Shown: positions 16,292 through 25,574, counted from the first letter of the stretch. The stretch: 64,000 bases of DNA from an uncultured Microbacteriaceae bacterium (GCA_937124545.1 CAKZKU010000227.1:1-64000), one strand, 5' to 3'. The notes: generated by a model from the sequence alone, not told the origin. Numbers and translations: made by a program.

Positions 16292-19219
16292 GTGTCTCAA
16301 GCAACACCCCAGCTTTTTAACGCCCGTCGCGCTCCGCTCGTGATCACCCTGGTCATCATCGGTATCGTGCTGGGCGCTTTCTTCCTCTTCGCTTCGCTGT
16401 ACACCGAGGTCCTCTGGTTCGACCAGTTGGGGTACCTCGAGGTTCTGCTCACCAACTGGGGTGGAAACGTCGCCATGTTCCTCATCGGGTTCATCTCGAT
16501 GTTTATCCCGGTGTGGTTGGCGATCAATCTGGCCTACCGGTTCCGTCCCGTTTACGCGAAGCTCAGCAACGAGCTTGATCGCTACCGGCAAATTATTGAC
16601 CCCATTCGCAAGGTAGCGATGCTGGGGATCCCAGCACTTCTGGGCCTTTTTGCGGGTCTGGGTAGCGCCGGCACATGGCCGCAGTTCCTGCTGTGGATGA
16701 ACCGCGAACCCTTCGGGCGCGTCGACCCCGAATTTGGTCTTGATGTTGGTTTCTACGTGTTCGAGCTTCCTGTCTTCAACGCCGTTATTGGCTTCGTTTC
16801 GACGATTCTGGTTCTCTCCGCGGTGGGTACCGCTCTGACCGGTTTCCTCTACGGCGCTATCTCGCTCAACGGTCGTGAGCTGCGTATTTCTCGCACGATG
16901 CGGATTCAGTTGGGAATCATCGGTGTTCTCTACTTCGCGGTTCAGGCGGTAAACCTGTGGCTGCAGCAATACGACACTCTCGTTGCCCAGGGTGGTGGGT
17001 TCCTCGCCTTTGGTGCTGGATTCACCGAGGTCAACGCCACGATCCCTGCGCGCGCCATCATGGCCGGTATTGCCCTTCTGGTCGCACTGTTGTTCCTCGT
17101 CACCGCGATCGTGGGCCGCTGGCGCCTCGCTGTGGTGGGGACCGCCCTCTACATTGTCTCCGGATTGGTGCTCGGCTTGGGTTACCCGGCGTTGATCCAG
17201 CGTTTCCAGGTGGATCCGAGCGCGAGAACACTGGAGGCCGATTACATCCAACGCAACATTGAAGCCACCAGGGACGCTTATGGCATCTCGGATGTGGTGG
17301 AAATTAACTACGAAGCCTCCACGGACACCTCCGCTGGTGCACTCCGCGCCGATGCTGAAACAACGGCGAATATTCGCATCATCGACCCTGCGCTGGTCAC
17401 CGACGCCTTCTCACAACTCGAGCAGTTCCGTCAGTACTACCAGTTCCCCCAGTTCCTGGATGTGGGTCGCTATGAGATCAACGGCGAAAAAACCGACACC
17501 GTGTTGGCGGCACGCGAAATCAACCTCGACGGATTGAACTCGCAGAGTTGGTACAACAACACCATTGTTTATACCCACGGGTACGGCATGGTTGCCGCCT
17601 ACGGCAACCAGCGGACCGAGGACGGTCAACCCAGATTCATCGAATCAGGTATTCCCGTCTCTGAAACGCTCGGCGAGTACGAACCCCGCATCTATTTCGG
17701 CGAGAACACTCCTCCCTACTCCATCGTGGGTGGGCCTGAAGGCTCTACCCCGCTGGAGTTGGACTTCCCCTCGGGCGGTGAAGGCAACGAAAACAACGCA
17801 ACGTACACGTTTAGTGGCGACGGTGGACCCAAACTGGACTCTCTGTTTGCCCAGTTGCTCTATGCGCTGAAGTTCCAGTCAGAGCAGATCATCCTCTCCG
17901 ATGCGATTACCTCGGACTCGCAGATTCTTTATGACCGTCACCCGGCGGACCGCGTCCAGAAGGTTGCTCCGTACCTCACTTTGGACAACGATCCTTACCC
18001 CGCCGTGGTGGAGGGACGCGTCGTGTGGATTGTCGATGGGTACACCACAACGAGTGATTACCCCTACTCCACCCCGGTGAATGTCTCCGAAGCCATTGCG
18101 GACACCTACCAGCCTGCTCCGCAGTTGGCTTTTGACACCGTCAACTACATGCGCAACTCGGTGAAAGCCACCGTGGATGCGTACTCCGGTGAAGTGAAGC
18201 TCTATGCCTGGGACACCGAGGACCCGCTCTTGAGTGCCTGGTCCAAGATTTTCCCCACAAGCATTGAGCCACAGTCTGAGATGTCGGAATCCCTGCTCGC
18301 CCACGTTCGGTACCCCTCGGATCTGTTCAAGGTCCAGCGCAACATTCTGGGTGCCTACCACGTGCAGGATGCGGGAACCTTCTACTCGAGTGAGGACGAG
18401 TGGGTGACTCCGAACGACCCGGTGTCTAACCCTGCAGCACCCCGCTTGCAGCCGCCCTACTACCTGACACTCCAGATGCCCGGTAGCGATGAGCCGGCCT
18501 TCTCTCTGTATTCGACCTTCATTCCTCGAGCGACCGGTGAAGCTTCGAGGAACGTCCTCTATGGCTACTTGTCCGCCAACGCTGACTATGGCGATGACTA
18601 CGGCCAGCTGACACTGTTGCGTTTGCCCAAGCAAACCACCGTGCCAGGCCCCGGACAGGTCCAAGCCCAGTTCGACTCGGATGCCGAAGTGGGGCAGCAG
18701 TTGAACCTGCTGCGTCAAGGTCAGACCGAAGTGATTTCGGGTAACCTGCTGACCCTCCCGGTCGGTGGCGGTCTGCTCTATGTCCAGCCGGTCTATGTGC
18801 GCTCCACCGGTGACACCTCGTACCCGCTTCTGCGGAAAATCCTGGTGTCCTTCGGTGAGAAAATCGCCTTCGAAGACACCCTCAACGAGGCACTCGATGC
18901 TCTCTTTGGTGGCGACTCCGGGGCTAACGCTGGCGATTCGTTGGATGCTCTCGAGGATGCGGTAAACGCTCTGGATCCCGAGCTGGATGCGGCTGTGGAT
19001 CAAGGAAGCGATGCAGAATCCGCCCCCGCACCGGAGGAATCCGAGGGTGACACGGGAATTGTGATTTCGACCGAGTTGCAGAGCGCTTTGGCTGATGCGC
19101 GCGCGGCACTGGTCGACCGCGAGGCGGCCTACCGCGCTAACGATTTGGTGGCAGCAGCGGAAGCAGACTCTCGCCTCACCGACGCGCTGTCTCGAGCATT
19201 GGTGCTGAGTAACCAGTAG
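16292..19219 (+). CDS. UPF0182 family integral membrane protein
   Basis: A 975-residue protein of the conserved actinobacterial UPF0182 family (Rv3193c-like), function unknown. The first 300 residues contain about seven membrane helices, starting at ITLVIIGIVLGAFFLFASLY. A large extracytoplasmic domain rich in Tyr, Asn and acidic residues follows. The last 80 residues are acidic and Ala-rich (PAPEESEGDTG and a helical tail) and look like a flexible extension. Full length for the family. It follows the PDZ/Lon protease, the usual neighbour in actinobacteria, and is followed by the initiator tRNA. Confidence 0.93.
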   Translation: MSQATPQLFNARRAPLVITLVIIGIVLGAFFLFASLYTEVLWFDQLGYLEVLLTNWGGNVAMFLIGFISMFIPVWLAINLAYRFRPVYAKLSNELDRYRQIIDPIRKVAMLGIPALLGLFAGLGSAGTWPQFLLWMNREPFGRVDPEFGLDVGFYVFELPVFNAVIGFVSTILVLSAVGTALTGFLYGAISLNGRELRISRTMRIQLGIIGVLYFAVQAVNLWLQQYDTLVAQGGGFLAFGAGFTEVNATIPARAIMAGIALLVALLFLVTAIVGRWRLAVVGTALYIVSGLVLGLGYPALIQRFQVDPSARTLEADYIQRNIEATRDAYGISDVVEINYEASTDTSAGALRADAETTANIRIIDPALVTDAFSQLEQFRQYYQFPQFLDVGRYEINGEKTDTVLAAREINLDGLNSQSWYNNTIVYTHGYGMVAAYGNQRTEDGQPRFIESGIPVSETLGEYEPRIYFGENTPPYSIVGGPEGSTPLELDFPSGGEGNENNATYTFSGDGGPKLDSLFAQLLYALKFQSEQIILSDAITSDSQILYDRHPADRVQKVAPYLTLDNDPYPAVVEGRVVWIVDGYTTTSDYPYSTPVNVSEAIADTYQPAPQLAFDTVNYMRNSVKATVDAYSGEVKLYAWDTEDPLLSAWSKIFPTSIEPQSEMSESLLAHVRYPSDLFKVQRNILGAYHVQDAGTFYSSEDEWVTPNDPVSNPAAPRLQPPYYLTLQMPGSDEPAFSLYSTFIPRATGEASRNVLYGYLSANADYGDDYGQLTLLRLPKQTTVPGPGQVQAQFDSDAEVGQQLNLLRQGQTEVISGNLLTLPVGGGLLYVQPVYVRSTGDTSYPLLRKILVSFGEKIAFEDTLNEALDALFGGDSGANAGDSLDALEDAVNALDPELDAAVDQGSDAESAPAPEESEGDTGIVISTELQSALADARAALVDREAAYRANDLVAAAEADSRLTDALSRALVLSNQ

Positions 19220-19241
19220 AACCTGACGTTTCACCCCGTGG

Positions 19242-19247
19242 TAGGCT
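19242..19247 (+). promoter_or_regulatory. -10 hexamer TAGGCT of the tRNA gene
   Basis: TAGGCT lies 10 nt before the first base of the mature tRNA, so the primary transcript would start only a few nucleotides upstream of it. Confidence 0.45.
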
Positions 19248-19257
19248 TTGATTACGC

Positions 19258-19334
19258 CGCGGGGTGGAGCAGTTCGGTAGCTCGCTGGGCTCATAACCCA
19301 GAGGTCGTAGGTTCAAATCCTGCCCCCGCAACCA
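19258..19334 (+). tRNA. initiator tRNA-fMet (CAT anticodon)
   Basis: A 77-nt tRNA including an encoded CCA end. The acceptor stem CGCGGGG pairs with CCCCGCA except for a C1:A72 mismatch, and the anticodon stem has three consecutive G:C pairs (GGG/CCC) around CTCATAA. Both are hallmarks of bacterial initiator tRNA and separate it from elongator Met and Ile-CAT tRNAs. The T arm GTTCAAATC is present. Confidence 0.97.
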
Positions 19335-19340
19335 CGTGCC

Positions 19341-19373
19341 TAAGGCCCACACACTCATGGTGTGTGGGCCTTA
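19341..19373 (+). terminator. strong hairpin after the tRNA
   Basis: A perfect 14-bp stem (TAAGGCCCACACAC with GTGTGTGGGCCTTA) closes a 5-nt loop just after the CCA end. It is followed by CTCTTCC instead of a T run, as in many actinobacterial terminators. The stem is symmetric, so it could also act from the other side. Confidence 0.8.
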
Positions 19374-19418
19374 GCTCTTCCCGGGGGAGGGTCTTGCGCC
19401 GGTTCAGCGGGTCGTGCC

Positions 19419-19424
19419 TAAGCT
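19419..19424 (+). promoter_or_regulatory. -10 hexamer TAAGCT, leaderless type
   Basis: TAAGCT lies 6 nt before the ATG at 19431. TTGCGC at 19394-19399 lies 19 nt upstream and could be the -35 box. Confidence 0.6.
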
Positions 19425-19430
19425 GGAGCA

Positions 19431-20231
19431 ATGACGACCGCTCGCCTCACGCTGCATCAGTGGGAACCCACCGCCCTCCCGCAGGAGAATCTTGACGTCA
19501 TTCGCTCGGTGGTTGTGGCTGCCCAGAAGGACGGTTCCACACTGGCACTTTTCCCCGAATACTCGTCCGCGCTCGAGGCAGGAGCTCTCACTGCTCAGAC
19601 CGCGACGGTGACCCGGGACGGGGAGTGGGTTTCTGCACTGCGCGATCTCACTGCAGAAACCGGCGTCACCGTGGTGGTGGGGGCTCTGGTTCTCCCCCCT
19701 GGCGCACCCCGACCGCGCAACACCATGCTCGCGGTATCTGGGGGGAACATTGTGGCCTCCGCCGAGAAACTTCATCTTTATGACGCGTTTGGCGCGCAGG
19801 AGTCAGCGGTGATTTCAGCAGGAGAAATCGGCCCCTGTGAGCTTTTTGACTGGGCCGGCATGAAGGTGGGGATGATGGCCTGCTATGACTTGCGTTTCCC
19901 CGAGGTGGCAAGGCGTCTCGTGGATGCGGGGGCACACGCACTGGTCGTTCCGGCGCAATGGATGGCGGGGCCCAACAAGGCCCTGCACTGGGAGACGCTG
20001 CTACGCGCCCGCGCTATCGAGAATCAAATGTGGGTGATGGGTGTCAACCAGCCCGGCCCTCACGCTACGGGGCTGTCCCAGGTCATCGATCCCACCGGCA
20101 AGAGTGTTCTGGTCCTCGGGGAGGACGCGGAGACCGCTTCATGCGAGCTGGATGCTTCGCGTGTGGCGCACACGCGAGAGGAAAACCCGATGGGCTCGGC
20201 GCGAAGGTTTGGGGTAACCCCGAAGGGCTAG
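19431..20231 (+). CDS. nitrilase/carbon-nitrogen hydrolase family protein
   Basis: A 266-residue cytoplasmic member of the nitrilase superfamily, probably an amidase of the Nit/omega-amidase type that hydrolyses C-N bonds in small metabolites. The catalytic triad is visible as E43 (LALFPEYSS), K113 (AEKLHLYDAF) and C151 (MMACYDLRFPE). Length and motif spacing are normal. The substrate cannot be told from sequence. It stands alone between the initiator tRNA and a convergent TetR gene, with which it shares the interlocked stop CTAG at 20228-20231. Confidence 0.92.
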   Translation: MTTARLTLHQWEPTALPQENLDVIRSVVVAAQKDGSTLALFPEYSSALEAGALTAQTATVTRDGEWVSALRDLTAETGVTVVVGALVLPPGAPRPRNTMLAVSGGNIVASAEKLHLYDAFGAQESAVISAGEIGPCELFDWAGMKVGMMACYDLRFPEVARRLVDAGAHALVVPAQWMAGPNKALHWETLLRARAIENQMWVMGVNQPGPHATGLSQVIDPTGKSVLVLGEDAETASCELDASRVAHTREENPMGSARRFGVTPKG

Positions 20232-20911
20232 AGGCTCACGGGGGCTCGAACCGCGGTGTCCAGCGACGTCGCCCACGAGTAGAAGGCCTTTTTGCCCGGT
20301 GTGGTGTCTTCAACTTCCGCGTCAAACGCGAAGCCCAGCATGCTCATCAGGGATTCCACGATTTCACCGAGGTTTTCGTGAGGGGCGGTCAGCGCCAACC
20401 CACCGGACATGACCGTGATCGCTGAGGACACGAGCTCGGGCTCCACCGTGGAGCGCACCATGCCGGCGTCCTGGAGGGTTTGAACAAGGTCTACTTGGAT
20501 CTCGCCGCTTGGCACATAGTTCTTCGCGTGCTGGTGGACCATCAGGCTGTGCAGAGCCGTCCGATCGATCATGTAGAGGGTTCGAGCAACAGGGCGCTCG
20601 TACACCTCGGTGAAGACGTAGGTGTACATGCGAGACAGGAGACCGCCCCGAGGATCGCGCTCAATGTTGGCCAAAATGCCCTGGTACATCCGAGTGAATT
20701 CACGGTTCAGCATGGCCACCGGAAGATCCAGCGGCTGGGAATACAGCGACACAATGGTCTCGGAAGGCACCCCGGTTCGCGCCGCGACCTGGGGCACGAA
20801 GTCTTCGACGATGCCGTTTTCTAAAAACACGCCCTCAGCGGCGGTGAGAACATCGTCCAGCTGGGCCTGGTCAAACTCAAGGGCTTGTTTCACGAGGGTT
20901 GTCCTCACCAC
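20228..20911 (-). CDS. TetR/AcrR-family transcriptional regulator
   Basis: A 227-residue protein with an N-terminal helix-turn-helix of the TetR type (residues about 15-60, with VLTAAEGVFLENGIVEDFV and VAARTGVPSETIVSLYSQP). An all-helical ligand-binding domain follows. Two GTG starts (20911 and 20908) are adjacent. The 109-bp region shared with the divergent lipoprotein gene contains a small palindrome (20956-20970) that could be an operator, so this regulator may control the exported pair or itself. The ligand is unknown. Confidence 0.85.
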   Translation of the reverse strand: MVRTTLVKQALEFDQAQLDDVLTAAEGVFLENGIVEDFVPQVAARTGVPSETIVSLYSQPLDLPVAMLNREFTRMYQGILANIERDPRGGLLSRMYTYVFTEVYERPVARTLYMIDRTALHSLMVHQHAKNYVPSGEIQVDLVQTLQDAGMVRSTVEPELVSSAITVMSGGLALTAPHENLGEIVESLMSMLGFAFDAEVEDTTPGKKAFYSWATSLDTAVRAPVSL

Positions 20912-20955
20912 GAAGCGTTAGGGGGTGGAACTAACTTAGAGCATTCCTCACACGG

Positions 20956-20970
20956 TAAACCCGACGTTTA
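20956..20970. promoter_or_regulatory. candidate TetR operator palindrome
   Basis: TAAAC-CCGAC-GTTTA is a 5-bp inverted repeat with a 5-nt centre in the divergent intergenic region between the TetR gene and the lipoprotein gene. It is short, so this is a suggestion only. Confidence 0.3.
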
Positions 20971-21008
20971 GCTGTGAATAACTTTGACGGTGGTGGCGCT
21001 CGCATTCT

Positions 21009-21014
21009 TAGCCT
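21009..21014 (+). promoter_or_regulatory. promoter TTGACG-N19-TAGCCT, leaderless type
   Basis: TAGCCT lies 6 nt before the ATG at 21021 and TTGACG at 20984-20989 lies 19 nt further upstream. This is the best-formed promoter of the leaderless set. Confidence 0.65.
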
Positions 21015-21020
21015 CGTCGA

Positions 21021-21677
21021 ATGATGATTCACAGGCTCGTCTCGGTGGCGTTTCCCCTTCTCCTGGTGGCGTGTGAGGCGCCCGTGATTCTTCCCGAGAC
21101 AGGGGGTAGCACTGACTCGCAGTCCCTGGTGCAACCGCGGCGAGAGCTGCCCCCGACGTTTTTTGAACAGGCTGCAAACCAGACCGAGGAGGTGATTGAC
21201 CGCTATCTGTCCACGACAGACGAGATCACGGCGCAAGGCGGAGGCAACACGGAGCCCATCAAAGCCCTGGTGAGCCCGTCCTGGCTGCCCAAGGAGCGCG
21301 AAGGGTTTGAGTCCTATCGAACGCGCGGGCTGCGTTCGGTCGGGAGCACCGTGGCGCACTCCGTGGTCATCCAAAACGCCCACATCACCCTGGAGGGTGC
21401 GATCGAGGTGGGGGCGATGGTGTGCGTGGAGGGCACCGACCTTTTCGTGATCCCCGCTGAGTATGAGGATCCGCCGGAGATCGTCTGGCAGTGGCATCCC
21501 GACTACGAAGACTTCGAGGGGGATGAAAGCGACTGGGAGGACATCGAGCAGTACCTGAGCCAGCCCGATGTCATTTGGGGTAACGCGGTTGCCATCCAAA
21601 CCTGGTTGGTGGGAGAAAGCTTTGAATCACTCGTGATCGACAGTTGGGAGCCCTGGTGGGGAGTCTACGAATGTTGA
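21021..21677 (+). CDS. exported lipoprotein, unknown function
   Basis: A 218-residue protein with a lipoprotein signal peptide: a short basic start, a hydrophobic core and lipobox LLVAC with the lipidated Cys at residue 19. The mature part is acidic and Trp-rich toward the end ([19 protein letters not shown]) with no domain I recognise. It overlaps the next gene by 7 nt, so the two exported proteins are translationally coupled and probably act together on the cell surface. A strong leaderless promoter precedes it. It might be controlled by the divergent TetR gene. Confidence 0.8.
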   Translation: MMIHRLVSVAFPLLLVACEAPVILPETGGSTDSQSLVQPRRELPPTFFEQAANQTEEVIDRYLSTTDEITAQGGGNTEPIKALVSPSWLPKEREGFESYRTRGLRSVGSTVAHSVVIQNAHITLEGAIEVGAMVCVEGTDLFVIPAEYEDPPEIVWQWHPDYEDFEGDESDWEDIEQYLSQPDVIWGNAVAIQTWLVGESFESLVIDSWEPWWGVYEC

Positions 21678-22498
21678 AGGCGGCCCTTGCGGCAGGCGTT
21701 ACTGCGCTGCTCACTCTCGTTGTCATTTCCCCGGCGGTGGCCGAGGAGTGCTCCCAGGCTGCTCAATCCAGCGGGGCTTGCGTTCGGGTGACCACAACCC
21801 TGGATAGTTCTGGTGTCACGGTGGGGGCCAACGGTCTGACACCGGGTACACCCGGGTCTGCCACCTCGCCCTCGACACGGCCACCCACTTCGTGGTGGTC
21901 TCCGCCGCCACCCAGGGAGCCGGTACTGGGGACCTCCGAGTGTGAGGTCAAGATCTCTGGTTACTGTCGGGCGTCTTCGCCCGCAAAGAATTCTTCCCCG
22001 GAGGAGACACCCCCCACCCCACCGTCGACGCTGAGCGATCTGGTGGGGTTTTCGCCAGGCTCCCCAAAGATTCGGGTGGAGCCAGGAGGGTGGAGTATTC
22101 CGCGAGTGCCCACCAACGTTTTTGCTGCGGTGGGGGAGACCAGAGAAATGGGCGAGTTGTTGGGGTACCCGATCGAGATTCTTTTTCAACCGGTTCGATA
22201 CGAATGGACCTATGGGGACGGTGCGAGGGCAACCCTCTCCGAGCCCGGATCCTCGTGGGGGGCGCGCCAGTTTTCTGCAACGCCCACCTCTCACGTGTAT
22301 GCCCGACCAGGGAACTACCCGCTGACCCTTCGGGTGGGATTTAGCGCCTCCTACCGTTTTGATGACGGGGCGTTTGAGTCCATTCCGGGCCTGGTGTGGC
22401 GTGATTCTGGCGCCCGCAGTGTCACGGTCCTGACCGTGAGCCGGGGTTTGGTGGAGAGCGGATGTGCCCCGGGAACACTCGTTCGGGGCAAATGTTAG
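21671..22498 (+). CDS. secreted PKD-like domain protein, unknown function
   Basis: This 275-residue protein has a Sec signal peptide (MLKAALAAG, hydrophobic core, cleavage after AVA). A Pro/Ser/Thr-rich linker with PTSWWSPPPP lies around residue 70. A PKD-like beta domain follows at about 160-255, with YEWTYGDGA and HVYARPGNYPLTLRV, the usual W-x-F-GDG and H-x-Y-x-x-PGxY pattern. Cysteines are clustered near the mature N-terminus and at the C-terminal end (ESGCAPGTLVRGKC), suggesting disulfides. The ATG at 21671 overlaps the end of the lipoprotein gene. Role unknown; adhesion or surface-structure binding is a guess. Confidence 0.75.
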   Translation: MLKAALAAGVTALLTLVVISPAVAEECSQAAQSSGACVRVTTTLDSSGVTVGANGLTPGTPGSATSPSTRPPTSWWSPPPPREPVLGTSECEVKISGYCRASSPAKNSSPEETPPTPPSTLSDLVGFSPGSPKIRVEPGGWSIPRVPTNVFAAVGETREMGELLGYPIEILFQPVRYEWTYGDGARATLSEPGSSWGARQFSATPTSHVYARPGNYPLTLRVGFSASYRFDDGAFESIPGLVWRDSGARSVTVLTVSRGLVESGCAPGTLVRGKC

Positions 22499-22585
22499 GA
22501 CAGTAGCCAGGTATTCTTAGGACTCCCGCAAGCTTCCCCCCAGCTTCCGCCGCGACACTGTCGGGTGTCGAAAGGAGTTCCCCGT

Positions 22586-23989
22586 ATGAACAGCCCCGAG
22601 GAGCCCCGCGCGGATCAGCCCGAGGACACCCCTGAAAGCCCCCAGCCGGAGGTTTCTTCCGCTGCGCCGAATTCGCCGGAGCAGCCCGAGCAGCCGGAGG
22701 CCTTGGGGACCAGGCGTGCGGAGCTTGCGAGTGAGCGCGCAGCGTCGGAGTCGAAGTTTTCCGGTTCCCCCTTCGCGCACGGTACCTACTCCGGGGTAGG
22801 GGACAGCATCGCGCGTGAGCGTGCGAAAGTCATGTCCGAAGACAAACGCCGCGCCAAAAACCTGGGTGTCTTTGTCACTGCTGCGCTTCTCGTGGGGGGT
22901 TTGCTCGGAGGAACAGCGGGTGGTGCTTTCGCCATCTGGAATCTTTCTTCCCGAGGTTTGGTGACCGAAGGGGTAACAGCTCCGACCACCATTACGGTCA
23001 ATGCGCCACTAGAAGCCAGTGAGATTACGGCGGTGGCCGCCGCCGCAATGCCCTCCGTCGTCACGCTCGAAGTGGCTGGGATGGGGGGAGCGGGAAGCGG
23101 TTCCGGTGTGATCATTACCCCTGAGGGCCATCTGATCACCAACGCCCACGTGGTGTCTATTGGCAACAATGAGCCGAGTATTCGCGTGACGCTCTCCGAT
23201 GGCAGGCTTTTCGAAGGCACCGTGGTGGGGCGCGACATCGTTGCGGATATTGCCGTCGTCAAGATTGACAGCGACGGAGTCTTTCCCGTCATGCCGATTG
23301 GTGATTCATCGGCGCTCAACGTCGGCGACCAGACGATTGCCATTGGCGCACCGTTGAGCCTTCCCGGCACGGTGACCTCCGGCATTGTCTCGGCGATCAA
23401 CCGAAGCATCACGGTGGGAGCCTCGCAAGCACCGGGTGAAGAAGACGGTCAGTTTGATTTTGATTTACCCGGAAGCTCCCTCTTGAACGGCCAAACGATT
23501 TCCATCCCGGTGGTGCAAACCGATGCGTCGATTAACCCGGGAAACTCCGGTGGCGCACTGCTCAACCGCAACGGCGAGTTGATCGGTATCAATGTGGCGA
23601 TCGCGTCGACCGGGGGGCAAGGCTCCGGCAGCATCGGTTTGGGTTTCGCTATCCCCGGTAATTTGGCCTACCGCATCGCGCAGGAAATCATCGAAACAGG
23701 GTCTGCCAGCCACGGGTTGCTGGGCGCGCTCGTTACCGACGCCCAATCTGTTCCCAGTTCCACTGTGACGGGTGCCTACATTGATTCCGTGACCCCCGGT
23801 GGGGCAGCGGCGATCGCTGGCGTGCGGGCAGGGGACGTGGTGACGAGGTTCAACGGCCTCCCCATCACCAACCGGATTGACCTGACTGCCCAGGTGCGCA
23901 GCTTGCCCGGGGGAACTGCCTCAACACTCACCTATGTGCGCGGAGGCAACTCCTTCACCGTCGAGGTGGAATTGGGTGAGCTCGAGTAG
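22586..23989 (+). CDS. HtrA/DegP-type serine protease, membrane anchored
   Basis: A 467-residue S1C protease for extracytoplasmic protein quality control. The order is a Pro/Glu-rich cytoplasmic tail of about 100 residues, one membrane helix (GVFVTAALLVGGLLGGTAGG), a trypsin-like domain and a C-terminal PDZ domain. The catalytic triad is H188 (TNAHVV), D221 (VADIAVV) and S321 (NPGNSGGAL). The ATG at 22586 is chosen for AAAGGAG upstream; an in-frame start at 22565 lies before that site. It appears to be transcribed alone. Confidence 0.95.
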   Translation: MNSPEEPRADQPEDTPESPQPEVSSAAPNSPEQPEQPEALGTRRAELASERAASESKFSGSPFAHGTYSGVGDSIARERAKVMSEDKRRAKNLGVFVTAALLVGGLLGGTAGGAFAIWNLSSRGLVTEGVTAPTTITVNAPLEASEITAVAAAAMPSVVTLEVAGMGGAGSGSGVIITPEGHLITNAHVVSIGNNEPSIRVTLSDGRLFEGTVVGRDIVADIAVVKIDSDGVFPVMPIGDSSALNVGDQTIAIGAPLSLPGTVTSGIVSAINRSITVGASQAPGEEDGQFDFDLPGSSLLNGQTISIPVVQTDASINPGNSGGALLNRNGELIGINVAIASTGGQGSGSIGLGFAIPGNLAYRIAQEIIETGSASHGLLGALVTDAQSVPSSTVTGAYIDSVTPGGAAAIAGVRAGDVVTRFNGLPITNRIDLTAQVRSLPGGTASTLTYVRGGNSFTVEVELGELE

Positions 23990-23998
23990 CGGCGAAGG

Positions 23999-24268
23999 CT
24001 ATTCGTCGCGAAGTTTTTCGTAGATTTCTTTACACGCCGGGCACACCGGGAACTTCTCGGGGTCGCGACCGGGAGTCCACTTCTTGCCACAGAGCGCTCT
24101 CACGGGTTTTCCGCTGAGCGCACTCGAGAGAATCTTGTCCTTCTTTACGTAGTGGGAATAGCGGTCGTGGTCACCCTCGTCGAGCTGCTCCTCTTCGAGA
24201 AGTTTCTCAAGCTCCCGGTCAAGAACGTCGGTTCCGCCACCCTGTTCGTCCGATTCCATGCCCGCCAT
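23999..24268 (-). CDS. DUF3039 family protein
   Basis: An 89-residue protein of the actinobacterial DUF3039 family. It has an acidic, coiled-coil-like N-terminal half and a C-terminal part with RALCGKKWTPG and FPVCPACKEIYE, giving one single Cys and one CxxC that may bind zinc. Function unknown. It follows pncB with a 1-nt gap, so both are in one transcript, an arrangement I recall from other Microbacteriaceae. Confidence 0.88.
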   Translation of the reverse strand: MAGMESDEQGGGTDVLDRELEKLLEEEQLDEGDHDRYSHYVKKDKILSSALSGKPVRALCGKKWTPGRDPEKFPVCPACKEIYEKLRDE

Positions 24269-24269
24269 G

Positions 24270-25568
24270 TTAGCTCTCTCCCCTCACGAAAGCCGAAAAG
24301 CTGGGGTCCCCGGGACTCAGGGAAAACGCAGTGTCAGGAAGCTCCGCGATAGCGTCCCGATGGTGCGCTCGCGCTCGGGAGAGAAGCTCCGGCTGGAGCG
24401 CGGAATCGCTCACCTCTCCCTCGACCATCAGGTCGTGGGAAAGCGGCCGGGCACCCTCGGGAGGTGCTCCCTCACCGACGACCAACGCGTCGCCCGTGGC
24501 GACACCGGCGTGTAGGACCCGAAACGCGCTTTTTGCTCCCGCGTGGTGGGCCTTATCGGAGCTTTTCTTTGCCACCGGCACCCAGGAACCGTCGTCATCG
24601 GCGCGGGCCACCAGTTTGTAGACCAACCCGGCAGCGGGATGCCCGGAGCCCGTCACCACGCTGGTTCCCACACCAAAAACATCCACGGGGGCGCCGCGAA
24701 GCCCAGCGATTGTGTGTTCATTCAGATCGTTTGTCACCACAATTTTGGTGGCGGTGGCACCGAGTTGATCGAGGTGCGCCCGTACCTGGGACACGACGAC
24801 CGGGAGGTCACCGGAATCAATGCGCACAGCGCCCAGATTCTTTCCGCCCACGGCAATCGCGCGCTCCACACCCTTCACCATGTCGAATGTGTCAATCAGC
24901 AGCGTGGTGCTAGACCCCATGGTTCGTATTTGAGCGGCGAAAGCCTCCTCCTCGCTGTCGTGGGCGAGAGTGAAAGAGTGGGCGGCTGTTCCTCTGGTGG
25001 GAATCCCGTAAAGCTCGCCAGCAGCGAGGTTACTGGTGGCGGAAAACCCGGCGAGATATGCCGCCCTCGCAGCGGCAACAGCGGCGCGTTCGTGGGCTCG
25101 CCGTGCCCCCATTTCAATCAGATCTCGTGAGCCTGCCGCCTGGACCATGCGTGATGCGGCGCTAGCAATCGCGCTGTCGTAGTTGAGAATGCTGAGGATC
25201 AGGGTCTCTAACAGGACTGCTTCGGCGAACGTGCCTCGAACCTGGAGAATGGGCGATCCGGGCACGTAGATTTCGCCCTCCCGGTAGCCGCGAATGGTTC
25301 CGCGGAAACGGTAGTGAGACAGCCACTCCAGGGTGTCGTCACTGACAATCGATTCGCGCGCTAAAAACTCCAGCTCGTTTTGGTGAAATCGAAACTGCTG
25401 GATGGCCTCAATAAGGCGTGCCGTACCGGCCACCACTCCGTAGCGTTTGCCGCCCGGCAACTGGCGGGAGAACACCTCAAACACGGTGTTGCGCTCCGCG
25501 CGACCGGAGGCTCGCGCGGCATCGACCATGGTCAGCTCGTAATGATCGGTCAAAAGCGCGGTGGACAC
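24270..25568 (-). CDS. pncB: nicotinate phosphoribosyltransferase
   Basis: This 432-residue enzyme makes nicotinate mononucleotide from nicotinate and PRPP, the entry step of NAD salvage. Family signatures include the N-terminal TDHYELTM, FEVFSRQLP, the TRGTAAHSFTLAHD segment and the GVGTSVVTGSGHPA loop near residue 300. Full length. The GTG start is supported by TAGGCT exactly 6 nt upstream (leaderless). Divergent to the murL operon. Confidence 0.95.
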   Translation of the reverse strand: MSTALLTDHYELTMVDAARASGRAERNTVFEVFSRQLPGGKRYGVVAGTARLIEAIQQFRFHQNELEFLARESIVSDDTLEWLSHYRFRGTIRGYREGEIYVPGSPILQVRGTFAEAVLLETLILSILNYDSAIASAASRMVQAAGSRDLIEMGARRAHERAAVAAARAAYLAGFSATSNLAAGELYGIPTRGTAAHSFTLAHDSEEEAFAAQIRTMGSSTTLLIDTFDMVKGVERAIAVGGKNLGAVRIDSGDLPVVVSQVRAHLDQLGATATKIVVTNDLNEHTIAGLRGAPVDVFGVGTSVVTGSGHPAAGLVYKLVARADDDGSWVPVAKKSSDKAHHAGAKSAFRVLHAGVATGDALVVGEGAPPEGARPLSHDLMVEGEVSDSALQPELLSRARAHHRDAIAELPDTAFSLSPGDPSFSAFVRGES

Positions 25569-25574
25569 ACCTCC

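Noticed and set aside
16220-17251. A 343-codon open frame on the minus strand opposite the UPF0182 gene
   Set aside because: It is antisense to a well-conserved membrane protein gene; its composition (His, Gln, Glu rich) is that of an antisense shadow.
17879-19294. A 471-codon open frame on the minus strand running across the end of UPF0182 into the tRNA
   Set aside because: It runs antisense through the initiator tRNA gene and the UPF0182 C-terminal domain; no homology-like motifs are visible.
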